Part shown: positions 35,773 to 45,905 of the stretch, piece by piece | Position numbering within the stretch: the stretch's first letter is position 1 | Layout: each line of letters opens with the position of its first letter | Assembly: GCA_025618425.1 (NCBI GenBank) | Contig: CM046838.1 | Location: forward strand, 13,478,010 to 13,542,009 | Reading direction: 5' to 3' | DNA length: 64,000 bases | Source: Heliocidaris tuberculata | Lineage: Eukaryota; Echinodermata; Echinoidea; Camarodonta; Echinometridae | Notes under the pieces: model-generated | The model's database searches: none | What the model was told of the DNA's origin: nothing | The model's input: only the letters and a program-made list of their open reading frames with translations | Translations under genes and position numbers: made by a program

Positions 35773-37238
35773 GAAGAAGAAGAAAAAAAGAAAAAGAAAA
35801 AGACATGAGGGGGAAAAACAAAGTAGAAAAAAGATGATTTTGTGCCCTTTCACACCCTCATCCCACTCGAAAGCTTTGCTCTTTCTCCTTTCATTCATTT
35901 AGTAAGACCTATGCCCCCCCCCCCATGATGACACCAACGCCCCCCTCAAAGGCTTGACCCATGTTACGTCACTTACTGTATTCTGTCTATGCAGTTCCAT
36001 CTTGAAGTTTCATATCTTTAGGGTTATTGAGTACAAATAAAACCAAATATTTTCCTGCCATTCTGCATGATGTTTTGCATGGATGTTATGACAACTTGTG
36101 CAAAACCTTCTATTCTAAATATACTTCCAAATTCAAACAAAGTATCACGAGTGAACAATCTGCAGCCAACAAGCTTTCTGTAATTGAACTATTTCATGAT
36201 TATGTAAACTGCATTTTCCACTGTATGTCTATTATCTTATATAGTCTATTACCTGAGTCTGAGTCTATTATCGCCTTGTGTTGTCCTGATTTTTTCCTAT
36301 ATCCCAGGCCGTAATGTTTATGCATGAAAATTATCTTGATTTTGCTTTTTCAATAAATACATGAAAGAGAGATACAAATAAGTACATAAACTGCATACTT
36401 TTGAATAGTGCAGAAGACTGGCCACCAACAGGAGCGAATCCAAAGGGAACGAATAGGACCCGGGTTGTCGTTTAATGGTTGCTCTTCATAAAATATCAAT
36501 GTATTTTTTTTCAAGCAATCGGACTCACCCACTGCTTCTTTGGAAGGATTTTTGTGGGCCTACAAAAGTGGAGGGGAGGGCGGGCGGATCCAGAATTCTG
36601 TCAATGGGAAAAGCAGTTCTGAAAAGTTTCCAGCAGGAAACAAAAATAACAACAAAAATCGTTTGTGTACTTCAGGAATGCCAGATTGGATTTAAAAGGA
36701 GGATACGGACCGGTTGTGTCTCCCGACTGTTTAAATCCGCAAAGGGTGTAGCCGGGTGGCGTAAACCAGTTAGGCCGTATGCTACATACGCCTCTGATAC
36801 AGATCCCATGCAACTGTGGGAGAGGATTATTTGTCCTGATGACTAGCTAATATTGATATATCACCACGCACCTTTAATTTCAACTTTAGAGTGTCATTAT
36901 CTCTTTCATTAATTCAGGTTACTTGATAAGTTGTCCACCAATGATTTCTCAGGAAAATCATCCCTTCTTATTTCTGATTTCCTCTCCTCGTTATAGATTT
37001 TGCCGTATCTGGAACGATGCAGCAAGGCATCTGACCAACGTCAAATTCTACCAAGGAGACGGCGAAAATATCCCTTTCAGCGACAACTATTTCGACATCG
37101 TTCAGTTCACGTACGTTCTTCACGAGATGCCAGCAAAGAACGCGAAGAGGGTACTCGAAGAGGCCTTTAGGGTGCTTAGACCGGGTGGAAAACTTAGCGG
37201 ATTCGATGGTAAGCGTACTATAGCGTTATTGGTTATGG

Positions 37239-37272
<34 letters not shown>

Positions 37273-38123
37273 AAGTGATAGTATTTAAAAATTTTCTGAA
37301 AGGTGATCAAACAAATATTTTAAAAGATATGAAAGGAGGGACGAAGTCAAAAGATGTTTTATAGAGATAGAGACATTATCTGATATGGACAGATATTATG
37401 CCTACACCAAGGAAGAAGAACTAGGGGTAGGAGACTGGTGCAGAAAAAAAAAGTAGATACATGTAAATAGAGAGAGAGAGAGAGAGAGGGGGGGGGGGGA
37501 CGGGGAAGATTGACTAACATGAATAATAAAAGAAAAATAAATAAATGACAATGGAATCATGAATAATTCGCCAATGTACGTTGCATCCAACACATTCGGC
37601 ATGGAGTATCCTCTGGTCAGTGGCGTACCTACGGGGGGAGGGGGAGGGAACAGGGGCATGTGCTCACCCAGAAGAGAAAAAAAGAAGTAAAGAAAGGGGG
37701 GGGGGGAGGGTGAGAAGAGGAAAACTGAAGAGGGGAAGGGAATGGGAAAAAAGACGATATGACCCTCTCACACCCCTTGTTAAAATTAGCATTTCATTCT
37801 CCGAGTAAGCATCCATGTGGATTCCATGATGCCGGTGCCCCCTTAATGTCTACGCAACTGCTCCTTGTTAATAGCTTGATCATCATTCTGTCTTTACAGT
37901 ATGGTACTGGACGAACCCGACATGGCGTGAATTCAACGTCGAGCGTAACACATGGGGTTATCACTGGAACGTGACCGGCGATCACGGCCCTGAGCCGTTC
38001 ATGGAGGAATATCAAGAGGGCTTCGTCCCGCCTAACGCTATCAAACAAGCAGGGTTCGTCGACGCGGTCGAAATAAGATATACGAATACTGATGGTATTT
38101 ATGTAGCTTATAAGCCTCACTAA
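31888..38123 (+). CDS. Secreted-type class I SAM-dependent methyltransferase, copy B (intact, six exons)
   Basis: Exons 31888-32150, 32800-33091, 33607-33785, 34181-34411, 36997-37208 and 37900-38123 join with consistent phases into 466 codons plus TAA. Residues 1-24 form a signal peptide (ILIALLTAAVLVSSASG), which is unusual for this enzyme class and implies secretion or an ER/Golgi role. Residues ~25-245 form an N-terminal region I do not recognise. The methyltransferase fold follows: motif I VLDIGSGCC (288-296), beta-2 acid D315 (VIGIDLA), GDGENIPF (342-349), FDIVQFTYVLHEMP (354-367) and FRVLRPGGKL (379-388), as in the UbiE/Methyltransf_11-25 type. A conserved C-terminal piece rich in aromatics (VWYWTNPTWREF) ends in VAYKPH. 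The SAM-dependent fold is secure; the methyl acceptor is unknown. It is divergently paired with the broken copy A, starts 7 kb apart. Confidence 0.88.
32265..32640. repeat. (AG)n, (CAA)n, (AAT)n, (GAA)n simple sequence in intron 1 of copy B
   Basis: AG run at about 32265-32290 and mixed trinucleotide repeats at about 32510-32640. Confidence 0.85.
32800..33091 (+). CDS. Methyltransferase copy B, exon 2
   Basis: Acceptor CCGTAG, donor CAG|GTAAAT, 292 bp, phase 2 to 0. Encodes YHEINLPGRPSASVSLLNDY through ITAFENYLFVQ. Confidence 0.87.
33607..33785 (+). CDS. Methyltransferase copy B, exon 3
   Basis: Acceptor TTAAAG, donor GA|GTAAGT, 179 bp. Encodes AFRRDEFPLDEYIQYMRQW through YVHFQPE. Confidence 0.87.
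34181..34411 (+). CDS. Methyltransferase copy B, exon 4 (SAM motif I)
   Basis: Acceptor ATTCAG, donor AG|GTAGTT, 231 bp. Carries KRVLDIGSGCCYSSLAYGEL and AEVIGIDLA. Confidence 0.9.
34790..34975. repeat. (GATA)n-like microsatellite in intron 4 of copy B
   Basis: Imperfect GATA/TAGA repeats over about 180 bp. Confidence 0.88.
35677..35973. mobile_element. Poly(C)-rich MITE with 8-bp TSD in intron 4 of copy B
   Basis: Flanked by TACTGTAT at 35669-35676 and 35974-35981. The left end CCAGTTGCGTA and right end TTACGTCACT are roughly inverse. Contains C-runs and a (GAA)n tract at about 35749-35783. The open frame through it is fortuitous. Confidence 0.65.
36997..37208 (+). CDS. Methyltransferase copy B, exon 5 (post motifs)
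   Basis: Acceptor TTATAG, donor G|GTAAGC, 212 bp. Encodes FCRIWNDAARHLTNVKFYQG through RVLRPGGKLSGFD. Confidence 0.9.
37230..37505. repeat. Long poly(G) and (GA)n tract in intron 5 of copy B
   Basis: G-run of about 27-28 nt at about 37242-37270, and (GA)n followed by a G-run at about 37468-37499. Confidence 0.9.
37618..37855. mobile_element. Poly(G)-bounded MITE-like element in intron 5 of copy B
   Basis: Left end CAGTGGCGTACCTACGGGGG; right end GCCCCCTTAATGTCTACGCA, roughly its inverse. AG-rich interior. Target duplication not clear. Confidence 0.55.
37900..38123 (+). CDS. Methyltransferase copy B, exon 6
   Basis: Acceptor TTTACAG, 224 bp to TAA at 38121. Encodes the C-terminal block (NTWGYHWNVTGDHGPEPF to DGIYVAYKPH). 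Confidence 0.88.
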
Positions 38124-38129
38124 ATCTGC

Positions 38130-38355
38130 AGTGTGGATTTAGTGGGGGTGGGGGGGGGGGGCACACCGGCCCCCTTTTGAAACCCAAGTGACATACCTGA
38201 AGTACACAAGCCCAAAATGTACCTCTTCTTTTGCACAATTACAACCCCAAAGGCATCTGAAAAAAATGTCATAACCCTTCTTTTTTCTTGCTGGCTTGTC
38301 AGAAAATTTGAATTTTGCCCCCTTTAAAAAAAATCCTGGATCCGCCCCTGCATTT
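38130..38355. mobile_element. Poly(G)-bounded element ending GGATCCGCCCCTG
   Basis: Starts with a G-run at about 38148 and ends TCCTGGATCCGCCCCTG at about 38350, an end motif found in many animal MITEs. It contains GCTGGCTTGTCAGAAAATT, related to the element at 31 kb. Confidence 0.5.
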
Positions 38356-39488
38356 ACCAACCTGTTCATGAAGCCTAGTTGAAATGCAGTGTAACATAAT
38401 GTTACACGAAAATATTGCTCCTAGTGCAACGGAGCTTTCCAGCTAGTCAAGGACTCCTAGGTCTCAAAATATATCATCAAATTGGAGGTATTAAAGCTAA
38501 CAAGAATTATTTTGATTGAAGGCAACCTCAGGGAAATAAGCAGGGTCAGACGATCACCACTAGACATAGCAGTTCGTAACTTCTCATTCAAAATGATTTG
38601 TTGTAGATTTGAAGTACATGTACTTACAGTTCATTATGAAATTAGTTTAGCTTTTAGTTCTTAAAGGAAAGCTCTGAGAAATTTTGGTGGTAAAATGTAG
38701 GGGAAATATAATGAATAATATTACGCACAAGTTTAGTTTTACATAGATCAGCCATCTGTAATACATATTTTTGTGTTTGTTTGTTGTTGTTGTTGTGTTT
38801 TTTTTTGGGGGGGGGGGTGGAAATGGGTTAATATCATTCACATATTGTTTTTGAAGACAAATGATGTTGAGTTCTAAGATATACATCTACTGAGATATTG
38901 TAGCATCATGAATGTTCAAATATTTTTAATGTTTACAAATCGAGTGTGGAGATCTACTATCTTAATAGTGTCGAATGTAAATGTGATCACTCTTTAAAAA
39001 TGAGCACGCTTTACTTATTGTTTGAAAAGCTAGGCACTGAGTCATAACCATTTGTTAGAGAACGAAATGTAATGAACAATCTAATCGTATTCTTAAAAAA
39101 TAAAGGTGTAAATTAGGATAATGACTACACTTATTTGTTATATGTCTTTCTTGGTATATGTAAACTGAAACCATTGTGAAGATAAGTCACCAAATTCTGG
39201 AACCCTCTTTTATCCAACTTTCAATAAACTAATAACTTAAATAATTATATTTTTCAAGTAAAGTGTGAAAGTGAGAAGAAGGGGTAGAGTACAGAGAGAC
39301 AGAAGGAGAGATAGGGGAAGGAGAGAAAGTGAGAGAGAGAGAGAAGAGAGAAGGAAAGAATGTAAAGAGATAGATGAAATAACAATTGAAACAGATTTAT
39401 GGGAGAGAACGAGGTGGAGAGAAAAAGAGAAAGCGGGGGGGGGGGGGGGGGTGAAATAAATGGGGAAAAAAATCTAATGGAGATAGTC
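38356..39488. other. Intergenic DNA downstream of copy B
   Basis: No gene. Contains GT/T/G-rich simple sequence at about 38775-38820 and an AG-rich tract with a G-run at about 39285-39451. AATAAA at about 39100 and 39223 might serve polyadenylation but cannot be assigned. Confidence 0.35.
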
Positions 39489-41015
39489 TGGCAGCCTGTC
39501 CCGAAATAGTCATCCCATTTTACCCATAAGATTTGACCCCATAAAGTTCCTAAGACCATATGAGTCATTGACAAAAAGGTTGTCAGCCTGACTGTAACCG
39601 CCGGATTAAGCCCCCAGGGCCCCCAAAAGGGACCCCAAAGTCGGGTCGATTTCACCCCATCTCACCCATGCACCAAACTTTGTCAGTAGGAAGTAGTATG
39701 ACTGGACATTACAAAACACAAAAAACTGATAAAAATTTCCGTCGGGATGGGGTGTCAGACAGCCCCTAAAAATTGGGGTAAATTTTTCCCCTTAAAGCCC
39801 AGAGACCAAATTTTGTCAGAAGGAAGAGCTATGGATGTACATTCCAAAAATATAAAAACTGACAAAATTGTCCATCGGGAAGGGGGTGTCAGACCCCGTG
39901 AAATGAAAACCCCAAAGTGCCCTTTGACAATGCTTTGCCCCCCAAAATGCTCTGTATGGAAAGAATAACCATTTTCTTACATTCTGACTATGATAATTCA
40001 AAAGTGTTTCATTCAATTCACTTGAAATTTTCATAACATAATTTTGAGTATAATAATCTTCTTGAGGTGCAATTTGGTGTTAATATTTTGGTTAATAAGT
40101 TACTACATTGTGAAAAATGTATTGCTTTCTCAAAAGTAGCCAAAAAATATTGTCAGGATTATGTAAACACAGCCATTGACCATCTGACAAGGCATAATAG
40201 AGAAGCTTGCTTGGTATCTGTGCAATTAACACATGAATAGTACATTTCAGCCTTCCAGTCACATACCACAGATACCTGAAAAGCTCTTCTATTATGCCTT
40301 GTAAAACAGGTGAAGATAGACAATGGGTGTGTTTACATAATCCTGACAATATTTTTTGGCTACTTTTGAGAAAGCAATACTTTTTTCACAATTCAATAAC
40401 TTAATAACCAAAAGGCCAATTGACACCAAATTGCACCTCAAGAAGATTATTATACTCAAAATTATGTTATGAAAATTTAAAGTGAATTGAATGAAATGCT
40501 TTTGAATTATCATAGTCAGAAGGTAAGAAAATGGTTTTTCTTTCCATACAGAGCATTTGGGGGGGGCAAAGCATTGTCAAAGGGCACTTTGGGGTTTTCA
40601 TTTCAGGGGATCTGACACCCCCTTCCCGATGGACAATTTTGTCAGTTTTTATATTTTTGGAATGTAAATCCATAGCTCTTCCTTCTGACAAAATTTGGTC
40701 TCTGGGCTTTAAGGGGAAAAATTTACCCCAATTTTTAGGGGCTGTCTGACACCCCATCCCGACAGAAATTTTTGTCAGTTTTTTGTGTTTTGTAATGTCC
40801 AGTCATACTACTTCCTACTGACAAAGTTTAGTGCATGGGTGAGATGGGGTGAAATCGACCCGACTTTGGGGTCCCTTTTGGGGGCTCTGGGGGCTTAACC
40901 CAGCGGCTACGATCAGGCTGACAACCTTTTTGTCAATGACTTAGATGGTCTAAGTAACTTTACGGGGTCAAATCTTATGGGTAAAATGGGGTGACTATTT
41001 CGGGACAGGCTCCTG
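39489..41015. mobile_element. Large fold-back element (~1.5 kb, arms ~0.7 kb)
   Basis: The left arm (39489 to about 40210) and right arm (about 40230 to 41015) are inverse copies with high identity over their whole length, leaving almost no loop. The outer ends read CAGCCTGTCCCGAAATAG and CTATTTCGGGACAGGCTC. Both arms hold the phrases TTTGGGGTCCC, ATTTTTAGGGGCTGTCTGAC and AAAATTTACCCCAATTTTTA. No transposase is visible. A lone arm is present at 23.7 kb. Confidence 0.88.
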
Positions 41016-43278
41016 GCCAAAGAGGGGAGAGGTGGACCGACAGACAAAATAGATGAAGGAGAGAAGGGGTGAAATGTCATTGTATCATGATGATAAAAAT
41101 CACATTTATCAGAAAATGGAATAGACCTTTATAGATCTTTATAAGACAGGGCACAGATTATCAAAATATGTATTCACACTTTCTGATGTTCCTTCTTACA
41201 GCCCCATGTGATGCTCCTGTTACACAACATAAACAGGAAATTGCTTCATGTAACCATCTTTAAGTCAGTTTGGATAATTCTTTATTGCATCTTCTTCAAA
41301 GTATTCAGAAGATGACTTTTATTTCTTACATGTACATCACTTTTAAACATTACCATTGCAAAATCACTTAAACTTTACTCTGTATATGCAATCTTAAAGT
41401 GTACCAATCACCTAAAAAAAAACAATTTGTGTACAGCTAGAATGTATAAAACCAACCTCAAAACACTTTACCTGGCCTTGTATGGGCTAACGGTTAAGGA
41501 ATATGAAGAAAATGAAGGAAAACATAAAATCCCCTCGTGTGGAACCGAACTCAGAGTTGGCTTCCACATGGGCCCTTATTCTATGCGAGTGCATATGGGT
41601 GCGTCGACTAGTCTCCTTGTAAGTCGCTGTATTGTTTATTGAGAGTGTATTTCTACTTGCAGTATCTCTGTATAGAATCAACATTTGAAGTTCATATTTT
41701 GAATATAGTATATCGATTTAGAACCCCTAACATACACAGCAAAATATTTTTTGGTGACTGGTACACTTTAACATCTTCCATCCACAGTAGTTAACATATA
41801 AAACTCAACATTTATGTCACATTGGAATTGACTGGCAAATGATGAAGAAAAAATGAAGAAGAAAGCAAATACATTACGAAAGGAAAGCAAAAAAGATTTG
41901 CGGTTGAAAGTATATCTGGAAATCCATTGTGCATTTGAAAACAATGATGCATACGTATACTGCCTTGAAATAACCATATCATCATGCATGATGCAGACAA
42001 CATGTCGATATACATGTATCTTAAAACAAGGAGGGTTAGTACCAATTCTACGTATATTTTGACAGAGCATCATACAAAAATGAAAGAATTTACAGTCTCT
42101 ACTATGCATCAAAACTAAAATCTCTCATATACTCCCATCTTCAATTACTGAGATGACCAAGTCAAAGGTATGAATTCCCTCCTTTCACGCAACAATAATC
42201 ATGATGCTCAGCTTGAGTTAAATATTGGTCATATTTCATCATTGTTGGGGCACAGTTGAAAATTTGATCATGTATCCCCGCCTTTCTGGATAATTTTTCC
42301 CTCAGAAATATCATTATGCTGAGAGCCGTCAGAAGGGTGTTAAAGCTACTTAAAAGTATATGAGTTAACACACCTCTCTCTCTATCTCTCAGCAGACAAT
42401 ATCCATCTCACTTTGACCTTCTGATAATATGCCTAAAACAAAAATATAATTATAGGAAAACAAAAACAAAGCTGGAATAATACAATAAGACTACAGGTGC
42501 AAAATTGGCAAGTAAAATTCTAAGCAAGTAACTGATCATTCTATTATCAACTTAAAGTTCTGTTCATTTGTCTCCCAAAGTAAAAAAAAAAAAAAAGAAA
42601 GAAGTGAAATAAGAGCATTTTTTTCTTTACATCTAAACAATAATTTAAATTAGTTTCAGAAAGACATATTAACTCCTTGGTTACACTCAAATTGCATGAA
42701 GTCTGAGAGTAAATTAGGACAACTAATATCAAATACTTACAATCAACTTCTCAAAAAGAAAAGTATCTACCGGTAATCAGTTATACTAAAGGAGCATTCC
42801 AAAGACTGCACAAGTAATTATTCCTCGACACCGTCACGGGTCAACAACCATCTGCTGCAAAAAGATCAGTCGTCCTGATGAAGCGTCCTGAAGTGGACTT
42901 GAAATGTTGTAAGCTAAAACAAAGTAAGTCCAGTTGACTTATCAATAATATTCAACATAAATATTTATTATTATTTGATTTATATATTTAATCCTTTTTC
43001 TCTTCATTTACTACAAATACACAAGTGTTTTTGCTTGCATCATCTCAAGGAAATGTTTCTTGAAGTTTTGTAACCCAATAAGCATGCTAATGAGTTTTGC
43101 CCAACTGCACAAAAAGTTTTTATGTGGGCAGGTGTTACGAGTTCAAAGATAACCCCCCCAAAGTCTGGGGTGGAGAAACACTTGTTTTTCTGATTCAATC
43201 AACGATCAATGTTCATGTTAATTCTATTGTGTGTGAACATCACCTAAATTCAGCTAACATCCTTAATAAGTACAGAAT
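41016..43278. other. Intergenic or 3'-UTR DNA downstream of the C9orf72 gene
   Basis: No supported coding region. Part may be 3' UTR of the minus-strand gene ending at 44711, but I cannot place the polyadenylation site. Confidence 0.35.
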
Positions 43279-43640
43279 TAACATGTAGTTTTGGCTTCTA
43301 CCAACCTTAAAATTTAGTAGGAAAATGTGTTTCAAAGTCAATAATGTGGCCATCATCCCATTCCATGTTGGATGGGATAGGATGATGCTCACATTATTGC
43401 CTTTGAAACATATTCTGGTCAAGAAAGGTGAAAGAGTCCATCTGGATCAAAAGGATTAATTCCTCACTGAATAGGGACTCTGGTTCTTCACTATCACTTA
43501 TCTGTGCACCAGTGATCTCGAGGCAGCAGACATCAAGAAACTGTGTAAAGAATCACTTGGCTTGAGATAATCCACAGGACTGGATGAAAGCATGCCTACT
43601 AAATTTTAAGGTGGGTAGAAGCCAACACTACATGTTATAA
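43279..43640. mobile_element. Small nested fold-back element
   Basis: ACATGTAGTTTTGGCTTCTA (43279 on) is matched in inverse by TAGAAGCCAACACTACATGT (to about 43638). An inner pair, GTGTTTCAAAGTCAATAATG and CATTATTGCCTTTGAAACAT type sequence, lies at about 43327-43410. Confidence 0.7.
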
Positions 43641-44301
43641 TTACCCCCAACCAATGAAAGTTTTCTGCATCAAGTACAGAATTAAGTAAGTGGAAACATA
43701 ATAATGTATCTCTTCTTCATCATCATCTCTTTCTACTTGTACTTCATTCTTTTTGGGGGGGAGAGGGAGCAATGAATCACAACTGCATTATCACGTAAAA
43801 TAATGAGCACCAATAAGTAACAAATTTCAATTCAACACACACAAATATTCATCCCATACATATGTGGTGACATGACAGTACTGTAGCTCATAATTATAAA
43901 CATTTATAATCAATAAGTTTTTCTATACAGTCACAAAATATGAAGATAACATATAACAAAGATATATGCGCAAGAATATAATGTTCATACAAATTACATG
44001 TAAAAAATGTGAAATAAAACAATGAAACTGAATATACCAATAGTTTTGGTTACAGATAGCAAATGTATATAGTAAAGTCTGCATACATCTACATAATGCT
44101 GTTGTCATATTCACTACATGCTATGAAAGATTGACACACAAATCATTTTGCTCCTGAGAGAGAATTTTTTGTTCGGAATAGCATTTGACTGCCGTAGCTA
44201 GAAAATATCCTCTCTTAGTTCTAGATAATCAGTTTTCTATGATATGAGGAACATAAAAATCATTCGCTCTAACCATCTGAATCCAGTGTTTCAATGGATG
44301 A

Positions 44302-44448
44302 AATCTCTCAAATATCACTGCACAATGAGATGTTAAGTTGCCCTTAATTATCTTTAAAAGGATAGAAAGCATGGACGAATTCTCGAAAATATTACTGCAC
44401 AATGAGATGTAAGTTTGTTCGTAATTATCTTTAAAAGGAGAGAAAAAT
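44302..44448. repeat. Two-copy ~86-bp tandem repeat
   Basis: CACTGCACAATGAGATGT..TAATTATCTTTAAAAGGA recurs with about 86-bp spacing. Confidence 0.7.
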
Positions 44449-44710
44449 ACTAAAATATATTCATTATCACTTGCCCCTGTACCCTCCTGCAGCTATGCCA
44501 ATGTGTGGCTGGCAAACGTACTACCTTGATGTGGGTAATTCTCCTACATGTTGATGGGGTAGGGTCCTAGGCAGTTGATTGTCCTATGAATGGATGGAAA
44601 GGGGGGGGGGGGAGGGGGTGGGGCTGAGTCATGTATATGTAGGGAGTAGTCATCAAGGTGAAGTATAGACTACATAAGATGTATCCTATCAGCAGACATA
44701 CATTTATATC

Positions 44711-44897
44711 TCAGTCAATCTGGAGAGCGTCACCATCCTTGGTGATTGCTCCTGGATGCCCACACACGAGGGCACTCATGCCTGGGCGGAGCTTCTCGGC
44801 CCGGGAGAGGACGATGCGGAAGTTGCCTTCTGGGTTAAGGTCAAGGTCATGCTTTAGCTTCCTGAGAGTGACTTTACTGGGATGGGTGCCCCGATCC
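44711..44897 (-). CDS. C9orf72: C9orf72 exon 11 (last coding exon)
   Basis: Acceptor CTCCAG, 187 bp to TGA at 44711-44713. KVTLRKLKHDLDLNPEGNFR and AEKLRPGM match human SLRNLKIDLDLTAEGDLN and AEKIKPGL. Confidence 0.92.
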
Positions 44898-45873
44898 CTG
44901 GAGGAGAAAGGAAAGGATAGAAGGCCATTTCAATGGCAGTGTCACAATAATGAATGAAGAAATAGTTATAGAAGAAATGACCTTTGACAATTTTAGAACA
45001 AATGATCTCTGAGTCACTTAGAATAATGGTTATCTCGCACACCAACACTTGTCTAAAGCTGATTTTATTTCACTTGCCCTAAAACTGATCAATAACTGAA
45101 TGTCCCATTGTTCAAAGTGGGTTTTTTTTTTCTTCTCTTGAACAAACTACATATTACATGTTATTAATATTCATATTTCTAAATGTTTGAGAGTCTAAGA
45201 AAAATTGAAAAGATTAACATTACTATTATTTAGTAACAAAAGTAACAAAAGATTGAAATATTTTTGCAAGTTTGCATATGACTATACTAACCGGTAACTA
45301 TGTCTCCACTATTTATTACCTTACAAAAAAGCATCAGCATGGCAACTTACGTTTCACACTCCACATATTTGATCAAGGCAATGGCCCTCCTATCTAAGAT
45401 CCTCTGGAATTGATCAATGTAAGCTTCACGGATTCCACACTGAGGGTATAATAGGAATATCTGGAAACAACACAAACATAAACATACAGCAAATAGTACA
45501 AATGTAATAGTTTCTTGGGCAATTACTATTCAAGTTCACATCACATATGTCTGTAATGTAATATCTGCACTACTAATAGTATGTAACGTCAAAGAAAATG
45601 TGCTTTATAGCCCAAAGATCCTGACTGAAAAGAAAAGAAAAATTCTTAGAATTACAATGTACAGAATGTACAATGTACACTGTAACACAATAATGCTGGT
45701 TTAAAAAAGACTTCCTTTATGCGATTATTTGTGCCACACATTCTGTGGTGCATCCATCTTTGAGACACATAATGTAGATTGTGATATCACAGAAGCAATA
45801 CATTGCTCCTGCTAGCTAGCTCTTTAAAAGTGTATGCATTATATTATCCCTCATTTGTGACATAATAATTCTT

Positions 45874-45905
<32 letters not shown>

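Noticed and set aside
36027..36846. Open frames of 95 and 123 codons in intron 4 of methyltransferase copy B
   Set aside because: No recognised domain, low-complexity surroundings, and within a well-defined intron.
44658..44957. 99-codon plus-strand frame
   Set aside because: Antisense shadow of C9orf72 exon 11.
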